Source of the DNA: Rhytidiadelphus loreus
Taxonomy: Eukaryota > Streptophyta > Bryopsida > Hypnales > Hylocomiaceae
Assembly (NCBI GenBank): GCA_947034895.1
Contig: OX344763.1
Span: 72,497,093-72,561,092 of the forward strand
Length of the DNA: 64,000 nt
Direction: 5' to 3'
Position numbers and translations under genes: made by a program. Of this stretch, positions 45,009 to 55,025 are shown in pieces. The notes below the pieces were generated by a model. It saw only the letters and a program-made list of their open reading frames with translations, was not told where the DNA came from and ran no database searches. Position 1 is the stretch's first letter. The number at the start of each line of letters is the position of its first letter.

Positions 45009-45983
45009 GGTGCCAGTAAGGAGATCGTAGGTGATTTAATGGCGGATGTTCAAATTCGTAGTCCGTTCACATCTAGATTCAATAAGAAATGGCTCAATGT
45101 CGTTCTAGATCTGAATGGGCTTCTGTGCTTTTGTGATGATATGAGATATCACATAAAAGAAAGGAGAGTATGCTCTCTTCACGAGGTCGTCCCGAGAGCG
45201 GAGAGTTTCATCATGGAAATGGAAAGGGTCACTTTCCGACCCCATGTTAGAAGGTTCGTGCGGGAGTTGACCTCCTTTGCAAATGTCGTTATTTGGAGCT
45301 CCATGGATCAATCCTACGCGAAGCTCGTTGTTAATTTTCTCTTCCACGGCCTGACGCCCCCCTTCGGTGTCCTCGGCCAAGAACAATGTACCGTCATGAA
45401 ATCTAGAGACGGGAATGGCATGCTAAAGAACTACAGGTTGAGGGGATCACGCAAGGACCTCTTTCTCAAGCCACTGGATAGGTTGTACAAACTGAAGGGG
45501 TCCATCTTCACGAAGGAAAACACTATAATAGTGGACAATAGCCCCGAGAAACACTTCATGAATGATCCCACGAACGTAGTGCTCCTAGACTCGTGGTGTT
45601 TTGACGGGCAGGGGTCGAGAGACGGGGTTCTCATATTTGAACTCCTGCCTTGGATTAAGAGACTGCATGTAGAGAGGCCGTGGGAAATGTTTTCTTTCCG
45701 TAGAGACAATGCTATAGGGGGCATCCATCTCATGCATGACGCCGACCAATCCAAGTACAAGGAACTTCAGAGGGCACTTGCGGTCTCTAATAGACTTCAT
45801 AGAGAACGGAAAGTGGATGATTTCGGGCGTGTCATTCCTTTGCCGAAACCACGCGCAATGCCCGCAACGAAGCGCAAGGAGCTCACCTAAGAAGACATCT
45901 ATTTTCGTCCTTGTCCGCCTCCAGAACAAACTTGTCTATAGGACCTCTAGAAATTTGTAGACGACGTAGTTGTGTTTGAGAGG
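45009..45983 (+). pseudogene. Copy B exon 5: FCP1/NLI-type HAD domain
   Basis: The exon opens after TGAGCAG with GASKEIVGDLMADV. HAD motifs: WLNVVLDLNGLLC (motif I, about 45096), VVIWSSMDQSY (motif II), LRGSRKDLFLKPL (K), NTIIVDNSPEKHFM (motif III/IV), then LLPWIKRLHV. This is the FCP1/SCP/NLI-interacting-factor fold that removes phosphate from proteins such as the RNA polymerase II CTD. DLNG and VDNS replace two of the usual acids, so it may be inactive. 293 codons are open. TAA at 45888 and TAG at 45939 and 45948 follow, and the same frame runs on (CPPPEQTCL, KFVDDVVVFER) to a donor at 45984 in phase with the next exon. The true exon therefore includes these stops. Confidence 0.75.
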
Positions 45984-46070
45984 GTACGCCTTGAAATGTA
46001 ATTATTATTGTTTTATCAAATACAATTCATCATTCATATTTGGAGTGGAATATCTTTGTGTTGTGCCCAG

Positions 46071-46334
46071 GAGTTAAGGGATGCTATGGCTCCTGTAATT
46101 CGGCATGTCATATATTCAGAGGCTACTGCACAATCAACAATGGATTTTTCAATGATGGACATAGATGATGGCGTTGTTGATAGTCCTCCCAACGGAGGGA
46201 AGCGCCCCAAATTAGTGCACTCTCCATCTCCTTTGAAATCCCGTTTGCAAACTCCACGGGATCGGTCCATGGTGAATCTGGAAACGCAGAGGAAGCTCTA
46301 TGATGAAGAAATGGGTGTGGTGGCCGTTGAGGAG
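46071..46334 (+). pseudogene. Copy B exon 6: Ser/Pro tail block
   Basis: Exon between GCCCAG and GAG|GTGTGT, phase 0 to 0, no stops. It contains MDFSMMDIDDGVVDSPP and KLVHSPSPLKSR, the family's most conserved tail block, then TQRKLYDEE as in copy C TQRKLYEDA. The S-P sites with nearby basic residues look like cyclin-dependent-kinase targets (inference). Confidence 0.65.
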
Positions 46335-46442
46335 GTGTGTTATCATTGATTGAGTGAAATGTGTGTGCAAAAACATCTTTCTTTATGTTTTTCTTTATAG
46401 TTGTTGTAGGTTATGAATGTCTTATTTTATTGGTTTTGGCAG

Positions 46443-46770
46443 GTGCAAGATTCAATGCCTACCATGTTGGGCAACTGACTTCAAAGGGCGTTAAGAGTAT
46501 ACAAATGGAGAAACGGACTGTAGTAGTTGAAGGCACACTACCTCGTTTGTCTTCTTTGGATATCGTAAAACAACAATGCAAAAGAAATGATGGATTGCCT
46601 CCTCTTTATTGTGGTAAGTGGGATGCTTGGGAGTGGAGGTCCTTGAAGAAACAACGACGAGAGAATGTGCGCCAATTACCGCTAAAAGTACCGGATATAG
46701 TCGAGGGCCAGAAATATTAAAGGCAATGCAAATTTTGAAGAGTAGGTCGCAGTCATAGTATATAGAGTTA
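46443..46770 (+). pseudogene. Copy B last exon, frameshifted
   Basis: After TTGGCAG the matching protein is found in two frames: LPRLSSLDIVKQQCKRNDGL and KWDAWEWRSLKKQRRENVRQ (copy C SWDSWERRSLQAQQKEHFRQ), then from about 46685 TGYSRGPEILKAMQILKSRS (copy C TYSRGPEILKAMEKLRANS). At least one frameshift, probably two, separates them. Copy B is thus a pseudogene at its 3' end even if stops could be read through. Confidence 0.55.
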
Positions 46771-46876
46771 GCATGATGTTTAGGAAATATTAAAGGCAAT
46801 GCAGATTTTGAAGAGTAGGTTGTAGTCATAGTATGTAGAATTAGCATCATGTTCAAGCTACTATAATGTTGAGTAT
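46711..46876. repeat. 83-bp tandem duplication at the end of copy B
   Basis: GAAATATTAAAGGCAATGCA at 46711 recurs at 46794, and about 75 following bases are similar. It duplicates the C-terminal codons of copy B and 3' flank. Confidence 0.8.
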
Positions 46877-47009
46877 AACATGATCATATGCCATTATGAT
46901 CTTACTTTTGGAAATACTATGTATATTTGTTTGTTTATGTATTCTTATCTTGTCTTATCTTGTGTTTGTGTGTATAAAATTCTTCTTGCGTTCTTAGTTT
47001 ATTAAGCTC

Positions 47010-48530
47010 GTAGAACTCCTATTTCATTGGAAAACTCCCATTTTAATGAATATGATGTTATTCATGAGTTTAGGAATAATAGCAATTTGCACAACATATT
47101 TTTCCATTTTCTTTTACGTGAATTTCGTGACATTATAGTTTTCCGGAAAATAAAGTGCAGAGCAAGACCATTGTCCTAATTTTTAGTTTCACATACAAAA
47201 TCATTGAAAGTGACCACCAAGTGTATATTCTTTTCAATTCATGAGTTTAGGAATAATTGCAACTTGCACAACATGTTTTTTCATTATTTTTTACTTGAAT
47301 TTCGTGACATTATATTTTTTTGGACATTAAAGTGCAGGGCAAGACCGTTGCCCCAATTTTTAGTTTCATGTACAAAATCATTGACAGTGACCACCAAGTG
47401 TATATTCTTTTCAATTCATGAGTTTAGGAATAATTGCAACTTGCACAACATGTTTTTCCATATTTTTTTAATTGAGTTTCATGACTTTATATTTTTTTGG
47501 ACATTAAAGTACAGTGGAGGACCGTTATCCCAATTTATAGTTTCACTTACAAAATCATTGAAAAAGACCACCAAGTGCATATTCTTTTGAATTCATGAGT
47601 TTAGGAATAATTGCAACTTGCACAACATGTTTCCGATTTTTTTTACGTGAATTTCGTAACATTATATTTTTTTGGACATTAAAGTGCAGGGCAAGACCGT
47701 TGCCCCAATTTTTAGTTTCACGTACAAAATCATTGACAGTGACCACCAAATGCTTATTCTTTTCAATTCATGAGTTTAGGAATAATTGCAACTTGCACAA
47801 CAAGTTTTTCCATTTTATTTTACGTCAATTTCGTGACATTATAGTGTTTTGGAACATTAAAGTGCAGAGCAAGACCACTGCCCCAATTTTTAGTTTCACG
47901 TACAAAATCATTGACAATGACCACCAACTGCATATTCTATTCAATTCATGAGTTTAGGAATAATTGCAACTTGCACAACAAGTTTTTCCATTTTATTTTA
48001 CGTCAATTTCATGACATTATAGTGTTTTGGAACATTAAAGTGCAGAGCAAGACCATTGCCCCAATTTTTAGTTTCACGTACAAAATCATTGACAGTGACC
48101 ACCAACTGCATATTCTTTTCAATTCATGAGTTTAGGAATAATTGCAACTTGCACAACAAGTTTTTCCATTTTATTTTACGTCAATTTCGTGACATTATAG
48201 TGTTTTGGAACATTAAAGTGCAGAGCAAGACCACTGCCCCAATTTTTAGTTTCACATACAAAATCATTGATAGTGACCACCAACTGCATATTCTTTTCAA
48301 TTCATGAGTTTAGGAATAATTGCAACTTGTACAAGAGGTTTTTCCATTTTATTTTACGTCAATTTCGTGACATTATAGTGTTTTGGAACATTAAAGTGTA
48401 GGGCAAGACCGTTGCCCAAATTTTTAGTTTCACGTACAAAATCATTGACAGTGACCACCAAGTGCATACTCTTTTCAATTCATGAGATTAGGAATAAAAC
48501 ACTATATTCATTAAAATGGGAGGATTGGAC
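47010..48530 (+). repeat. 177-bp satellite array 1 (about 8 units) between inverted ends
   Basis: CATGAGTTTAGGAATAATTG recurs at 47063, 47240, 47417, 47594, 47769, 47947, 48125 and 48303, with a last partial at 48481: spacings 175–178. The array is bounded on the left by CTCCCATTTTAATGAATAT and on the right by the inverse ATATTCATTAAAATGGGAG, so it behaves as a bounded unit. It starts about 240 bases after copy B. The same repeat lies inverted at 54.5 and 62.1 kb. The stretch 48530–48737 is AT-rich and has one more ATTAAAATGAGAG end-like word near 48633. Confidence 0.9.
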
Positions 48531-48737
48531 CCTCTCAAAATGAAGTAGTCTATTTAGACGTTAACAATTGAGTTTTAATTCTAGCCAATATCCATTTATA
48601 AACACAAAATCTATTAGTTGCAAAGTGTAGTTTCCATTAAAATGAGAGTTTTGATAGTCATGAATGTACAATTGATTTTGTTCTGTGTAATACTAGTCTT
48701 CAAATTCATATAAGTAAAGATTAGGTCCTACGCTAGA

Positions 48738-48853
48738 CACCAAGTCATGAGCTCCGTGGTTGGTTGTAAGGGGTTATTTATCTCATCCACGCGGTCCGGG
48801 TTCGATTCCTGTTGAATTCGTATGAGCGCATGACAGAAATACATGACTTGGTG
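48738..48853 (+). mobile_element. tRNA-derived SINE-like element between 12-bp inverted repeats
   Basis: CACCAAGTCATG (48738–48749) and CATGACTTGGTG (48842–48853) form a perfect 12-bp inverted repeat. Inside are a tRNA-like head (GCTCCGTGGTTGGTTGTAAG) and a perfect pol III B box GGTTCGATTCC at about 48800. It does not fold into a complete tRNA. The 48854–49290 stretch is AT-rich, with no gene. Confidence 0.5.
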
Positions 48854-49292
48854 CTGCTAAGTGAGCTTTGCAGGTAGGAAAGTCGTAATGACCAACCAAC
48901 CCCTACCCAAAATGTGACAAGTACTTTACACATTATCAAAATAAAAAGTGGATATGTCCACTCCACTTTTTTTGTAATAATTACTACTATAATTTGAAGT
49001 GAAATATACTCAATGATACAAAAAACAAAAAACAAATCGAAAAACTATGATAAACGAAACACGACAATATAATAGGAAGTATATTGATATGGTATGAACA
49101 TTTCATTGTCATCTAAAAACATTAATCGCACACCAAAACATCTATACAACAACAAAAATTAAATTAGTAAAAAATCAAATGAAACCTACACCACATAAAT
49201 ATATAAAAACAAATCTGTTATATGAATGAAGAAGTTGGGAAAATCATAATTAAACCAAATTCACACCATCAATTCATATAAAACTTCAAATA

Positions 49293-51537
49293 TCATGTGT
49301 ATGATGCAAGACTTTGGTTGATGACTTCAATTTGAGCCGCCGGAATCTTAATCATGCATTGCACAGTATCTCTTCTGATTTGAGACTTCCATGTTGTCAT
49401 CAAGGCGTTTGTTTCCTCCCAAACCGGTGGTTCAGCTTCATCGACCTTCCAACGCAAACCTCTTTCACTATCCCATCTTATGTAGTTGTTCTGAACATTC
49501 TCATTTCGGGATGTTGGACGAAAGTATTGAATGAGCACACAATTTGGTTTCTCTGGATTACAAAAAGGGTTAGACAAAGCCCTTGCAATCCAAACTGGTC
49601 GAGTATCAACATTTGCGGGTCGAATTGCAACAAAGTAGCCTTCGAAGAGATCTCGAGCGACCCTAAAGGATGGTTCTGGGCGTCCTCGTAAAGGCCCGAC
49701 GTAGGCGTCATCTTCCCCGAACTCTTCGCAAACCTCACCATCTTCATTTAATTCGTCAGCAGCAGTTGCTTCAACACGAGTAGTCGGCCAAAAACCATCC
49801 TTCAAAACCAAGCCTATAGTGTATCAATGCTTCCTTCACACCACGCCAATAGTGTATCAAATGCTCATACCGTCTTCGATACTCTCCACTTACATCTAAA
49901 TCGCACAAATTCTGCCAATATCTCACAAATCCAGATATCCCTTTCAGAATGTCCTCCATGCCTCTCATTGCCCTCTGTGGAATTGGCAAAGGTGCCCCAC
50001 GTGGCCACAAACTTTGCCCTCCTGCATCTTCTTTCCACAACTTAATGCCTCTACCTTCTTCCCCTAGCCATTCTACGTCAGTGCACAACAATTTGTACTT
50101 CATGACTGGACACCCACTTGAATCTAGGTAGAACTTGACTTGTTGTGGCTTCGTGTGTCCAATGAGCCTGTCATCACCATCAAGAAATGATCCTTCAATA
50201 AATCCCTTGAAATTTGGCACCTCTTCTATAAGGTGAGGGATAGTGGGAATGGATTCCACATCCATGAAGGACTTCATGAGAGTAGGGATTGTTGGAAAAC
50301 TCTCCTTCTTCAATAGCATGCTCCATCTTCCAAACAACGCATCAATGTCATCATGTGTGTAGCCAACAATCATAAAATTTACATAAACTTCACAAAAGAT
50401 TTTGTTTGCCACAAGTAGAGACCAAAAACCAAAAACGAATCTATTTTTGTTGTCCCCAGTAGCATTATCCATTTGCACATTGAGAATGGGTGGCAATGGT
50501 GTTGCAGGAACCAATGTGTCCGTTGGTGGGGGTAGTGAGGCTTCACACATCTCTGCGCCTTTCAAGACCGCATCAAACAAAGAGGTAGACCTCGAATTCA
50601 TGAACAACTGCCGAGAAGAAGACTTTGGTGGTTGTTCGAGGTCCCGCAACAACTTCGCCATTGAACCAATGGTGTAATTTGAATCATGGGGGAAAAGGTC
50701 TAAGCCGTAATGTGCATACCGCACATCAGCATGACCATGTGCAATCATGCCAGTCACAGACAAAGGCAACTTCATTAGGCTATCCAACTCTTTACTCTTA
50801 TGAGAGAAGACCGGAGAAGCTGTTTTGGCATGATCCATCTTGTCATGCATAATTGTCAAACACTCGTGTGGAAAATTATGCGATCGATACCGATTTGCAT
50901 AGTACAACTCCCTATGTGCTCGAGCTATAGCCAGATGTTTATCAAGTAACATCTGCCACTTCAAACAAGTTTGTGATCCAGATAAAGTACCCTTAATAAG
51001 CTCTCGTAGTTTGTCACACTTCGCACAATGGGCAAAATTATCTCCAGGCTTCTTTACATCGTACTCTGGGAACCTGGAAGATCTAATCTTGCTCAAGTTT
51101 GATGAAGAGACCTCCTTCAGTCCAAAAGCAACATTGGTTTCGTTAATTTTTGCCATCTGTCCTTTCCATTGAAAAGTTGCCGAGAGAATCATGGAGACAA
51201 CCTTGTCTCCTGACTTGAGAGTCCGAGTACGATGTGGCATGTGATCCACTTCTTGCTCAAGAATGCACTTCAACGTAGTTGTAGCTTGTTGAGTATGCAT
51301 CCTAGTCTTCACTTGCCCAGTATTGCCATGAACCGTTGCTTCACGACCGTCCTTCTTATATGCTTGGTAGCGGTAGAAGGTAGACTCTGGGACCCCAAAA
51401 ATAAACATCCACGCTCGCATGCAAACATCTATCCCATCAATTGTTACCATCCTTCTCCATGCATAGTCACGATGCATTTGTCTATGCACCTTAGTCTTTA
51501 TGAAAGCTCTGTGCTTGAATGTAGAATTCTGGTACAT
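49293..51537 (-). pseudogene. DUF7869-type transposase-like protein, one frameshift
   Basis: On the minus strand a 588-codon frame (51537–49771) contains AWMFIFGVPESTFYRYQAYK, a C..C pair (FAHCAKCDKL), LTIMHDKMDHAK, LNVQMDNATGDNKNRFVFGF and MIVGYTHDDIDALFGRWSML. The last two are the DUF7869 pattern (q.DN...NKN, vGHTHeDID). The three acidic positions suggest an RNase-H-like DDE nuclease (inference). Near 49800 the frame ends RLGFEGWFLADYSC, but the natural continuation lies one frame over (VLKDGFWPTTRVEA, to TGA at 49293; 172 codons). A single one-base frameshift therefore separates body and C-terminus. The protein is otherwise intact, so it is recent. No terminal inverted repeats were found. 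Confidence 0.65.
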
Positions 51538-51738
51538 GCGTTCCCGAAAGGCTCAAATTTTCTCTCTTGGAAACGGCTGCACGCAATTTCTGCTATAGCA
51601 AACCTTGCTTGAAACTATATTGATAGAGTCTTGAGTGAGTAGGCCTCTCGTTTTTATGCATGTCTCACGAGGCGGGTTCCGAATGTCACTTGCATACGGT
51701 CAAGCAAATGTTCTCGATGGTGGATTCAAAAGACTCGC

Positions 51739-52120
51739 TTACAAACGATTATAATTATCTCGGGCTTCATGGTCATGTAGACTTGCTCCTCGACAGTGCA
51801 CTAATGTGATTGGCCAGACTATCAATGAGTACACTTGCTCTTCGGGGATGTCAGCCTCAGAAAATGATTTACAAAGATGAACAGCCACGTTCTCATCCCC
51901 AAGCGGACCATTCGCTCCAAGCACCAAATCCGAGTTCACGCTATGACAAGTACCTTCACCAACAAGTACTCCTTCAACGTTGTATAGAGTTACACACTTT
52001 GTGTTCCACAGACGACGAGGAAGACCTTCGCATTCGGGAACGTCCACAACTACTACCTGAGGCACTTATATCTCAACGTCCAAGAAGTCCATGTCACTGA
52101 AATCCTCAGCTGTGGAATTC
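51739..52120 (-). pseudogene. Probable upstream exon of the DUF7869-like gene, DUF8039-like
   Basis: The minus-strand frame reads FSDMDFLDVEI, stop, VPQVVVVDVPECEGLP, VTLYNVEGVLVGEGTCHSV, LGANGPLGDENVAVHL, EEQVYSLIVWPITLV. The LY....vvaeG....g....g.plg.d...V pattern recalls the plant transposase-associated DUF8039 domain. It has one in-frame stop near its start, ends in TAA at 51739, and lies 200 bases before the transposase frame on the same strand, so it is probably the same element. Confidence 0.4.
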
Positions 52121-52242
52121 ATGATGTCTGTATATTACAATGTCAGAATGAATAATGATAAGAACTTTATTCATATGAAAATTTACAAAATAGTACTATA
52201 AAGAATTCAGTTTCAATAAAACAGGCCACAATCGAGAGACAA

Positions 52243-52909
52243 ATCAGCTCGATTCGAGCTGATCTGTAGATCTCCCAAATTATCAAGTCTTCCTATGAAA
52301 TTAAAAACGAACATATTGAAGTTGACTCCTGATCATAATCCAGAACATCTTACTCAATTACATATGAGTTCATGATTTGATATTTAAGCAAAAGGTGAGT
52401 AGATATGCAATCAAAACACGTGGAAACGTAATGTAAACATAAAGGCATATCAGACAGATTAAAGTATGGAATATTTCACCCACTTTCATATCATACTGCA
52501 TATTAGCTCGAGTCGAGCTGATATGCAAGGACAATATATCAATCTCACTGACCTTCAATATTACTAGAGACGATTTGCATTGATTTGCGTATCAACTCGA
52601 CTCGAGCTGATTCACACCTTCTCGTTCAAGTTCATTGTATATAATAAATTAATGTATTCAAGTTCAATGTATTCAGGTTCATTGTACATAGTCGATCAAT
52701 ATTCACACAATGATTCTTAAGTTCAGATGGATCATAAATAGATTGAGATGATATATAATGTCTTGCCAACGTAAAGAATATATTAAGATTTGTAAATCAG
52801 CTCGAGTCGAGCTGATTAGCGAGATAGATTATTATTCTCGACCTTTGTTATTCCTTCCGCATGGGATTCACATATGAATAAACTACACATCAGCTCGAAT
52901 TGAGCTGAT
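52243..52909. promoter_or_regulatory. Five copy-C-type palindromes 4 kb upstream of copy C
   Basis: Sites at about 52243, 52501, 52591, 52797 and 52889 have arms ATCAGCTCGA and TCGAGCTGAT around one base, which is T, G, C, G or A. They mirror the upstream clusters of copies A and B. Recognisable copy C exons begin only at 57070, so its 5' end may have been moved away or overwritten by the satellite and other insertions between 53 and 56.6 kb. Confidence 0.85.
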
Positions 52910-54107
52910 ATGCTGGCCCATTAGAACATGAATCTATTAATAGTACCCGGGGTTTGCGGCACAGTTCTTGGAGTTCAATTCACACTACAATTATTCGATT
53001 GTGGAGAAATGTGCTAGGAAATCAAAATGAATTGCACCCTGAATGCAACATCATTATCGTTTTTGAAATGTACAGATTGAATAGAAGTATACAGAATCAA
53101 CAAACAAAAATCTCAAAAATAAGTCTGCGAATATGAATACAAAATCAACGAACAATAATCTCAAAAATAAGTCTGCAAATTCTATGAACGTAGAGCAGTG
53201 CAGTGGCTGAGGAATTGCGACTGACTTACAGTAATCGAAGTGCGGTGAAACACTTCCTCTCAGAATGTAATGGTACAGAAAGCAACGTATTCCTAAAGAC
53301 CTCTTCTAGCCTCCCTAAACATGCACAAAACTAATCATTACATGCTGAATACAATCCGGAAAGAAGAAATGCACAGAGAGGTTCATACAATTGAAGAAGA
53401 AGTGGGAAATGAGGTTTGGAATTGGGGTGACGTCGTACACCTCAATGTATGGCGGGAAGAAAAGAGCGCCATCTTCAGGACGTTTTGAAATGAGAATTTC
53501 TGAAAGTCGGGAATCCCTGAATACCATGGACCTGCCCACCTTTACCCTAGGAAACGACACAAAATGTTTGATACAGTAGTTGACCCCACGAAAATTGTGG
53601 TGTCAGCAAGGTTGATGAGATTCCTTTTAAAAGAAAATGTTGACTTTCCTAACTATCGTGGCTCTACTTCGGGTCCGCGGCCTCTCGGTTATCTACAACG
53701 TCAATATCACGGGATCTTTACATTCCATGTATTAAAAGTAATATAACAGTTGCCTAGGAGTACCTTTTCAATTTTTAGTAAGTTGGAATATCTTTGTGTC
53801 TAGTTTTTTAAAAATGAGTAACTTTCGGGGTTCCCCCCCCCAAAAAAAGGCAATTTAAATCTTCCATAAATAAATTGATAATGAAGGATTCACAGTAACT
53901 TTTAGTAGTTGTTGGATTAGGGTATAGGGTTTAGGGTTTAGGGTTTAGAGGTAGGGTTTATCATTGTTTTGGATTGGCTCTAGGAATCATCAAAACACTT
54001 GCATAATCCAATAAAAACACGATTTTCGGGTTTAGTAAAAATTAGAATTTGAGTGACAAATGTTTTGAAACAAATGAATGCAAATGCTTTCAATTGGGAA
54101 GCCATTT
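52910..54107. other. Spacer with an interstitial telomere-like tract
   Basis: TTTAGGG occurs about three times in succession at 53927–53955 (GGTATAGGGTTTAGGGTTTA...). A short CCCCCCCC/AAAAAAA run lies at 53835. Frames at 53391–53746 could be remains of a copy C 5' exon (VWNWGDVVHLNVW vaguely recalls copy B WEWQEPHEVEYW), but I cannot support it. Confidence 0.4.
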
Positions 54108-54359
54108 CATTTTTGCTTCTCTTTATGCAATGATTTCTTGCACTTGAAATTCCACAAATATCGATCATAGATAGAGAAGAAGATTCACTACCTATTTCAG
54201 ATGTAGCTAATTCTAATAACAAAGCTTCTCTGTCATTTTTGCTTCTCTTTATGCAATGATCTCTTGCACTTGAAATTCCACAAATATCGATCATAGATAG
54301 AGAAGAAGATTCACTACTTATTTCATATGTAGCTAATTCTAATAACAAAGCTTCTCTGC
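54108..54359. repeat. 126-bp tandem duplication
   Basis: CATTTTTGCTTCTCTTTATG begins at 54108 and again at 54234, and the whole 126-base unit is nearly identical. The period is 42 codons, so a minus-strand frame stays open through both units (DICGISSARDHCIKRSKND). No gene is implied. Confidence 0.9.
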
Positions 54360-54485
54360 AAAGAAACAAGTGTTTTCATTATTGATTATATTCCTCTAAT
54401 CTAATGTAAAAATATAAACCAACGAACTTATGAAACAAAAACTTAAGCACCCAACCTACTCAAGAACTCCCAAAAATATGCACTT

Positions 54486-55025
54486 CATAGTCTCTCACTT
54501 TGAATGATTTTGTACATGAAACTAAAAATTGGGGCAACGGTCTTGCCCTGTACTTTAATGACTGTCCAAAAAAATATAATGTCATGAAAATTCACGTAAA
54601 GAAAATGGTAAAACATGTTTGTGCAAGTTGCATTTATTCCTAAACTCATGCATTCAAAACAATATGCACGTTTGGGTGGTCACTTTGAATGATTTTGTGC
54701 GTGAAACTAAAAATTGGGGCAATGCTTTAATGCCTGACCAGAAAAATATAATGTCACGAAAATTCATGTAAAGAAGATGGTAAAACATGTTTGTGCAAGT
54801 TGCATTTATTCCTAAACTCATGCATTCAAAAGGATATGCACGTTTGGGTGGTCACTTTGAATGATTTTGTGCGTGAAACTAAAAATTGGGGCAACGGTCT
54901 TACCCTGTACTTTAATGACTATCCAAAAAAAAATAATGTCATGAAAATTCACGTAAAGAAAATGATAAAACATGTTGCGCAAGTTGCAATTATTCCAAAA
55001 CTTTTGAATTCAATGTGCGATTTCT
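54486..55025 (-). repeat. 177-bp satellite array 2 (about 3 units), inverted
   Basis: Units with CACTTTGAATGATTTTGT at 54496, 54681 and 54853, each followed by GAAACTAAAAATTGGGGCAA and CCTAAACTCATG-type words, are the reverse of array 1. The copies are more diverged from the 47- and 62-kb arrays than those are from each other. Confidence 0.8.

Noticed and set aside
2412..45950. Genome-wide reassignment of TAG/TAA to glutamine, as in some ulvophyte algae
   Set aside because: The LUC7-like gene, copy C exon 2 and the 588-codon transposase frame use only CAA/CAG for glutamine, and TGA, TAA and frameshifts also interrupt the family. A local decay bias fits better, though I keep recoding as a test.
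48770..48820. A functional tRNA gene
   Set aside because: A good B box is present, but no cloverleaf can be drawn and the A box and anticodon arm are poor. It is a SINE head.
53919..53960. Chromosome end
   Set aside because: There are only about three TTTAGGG units, with genes and repeats on both sides. This is an interstitial tract.
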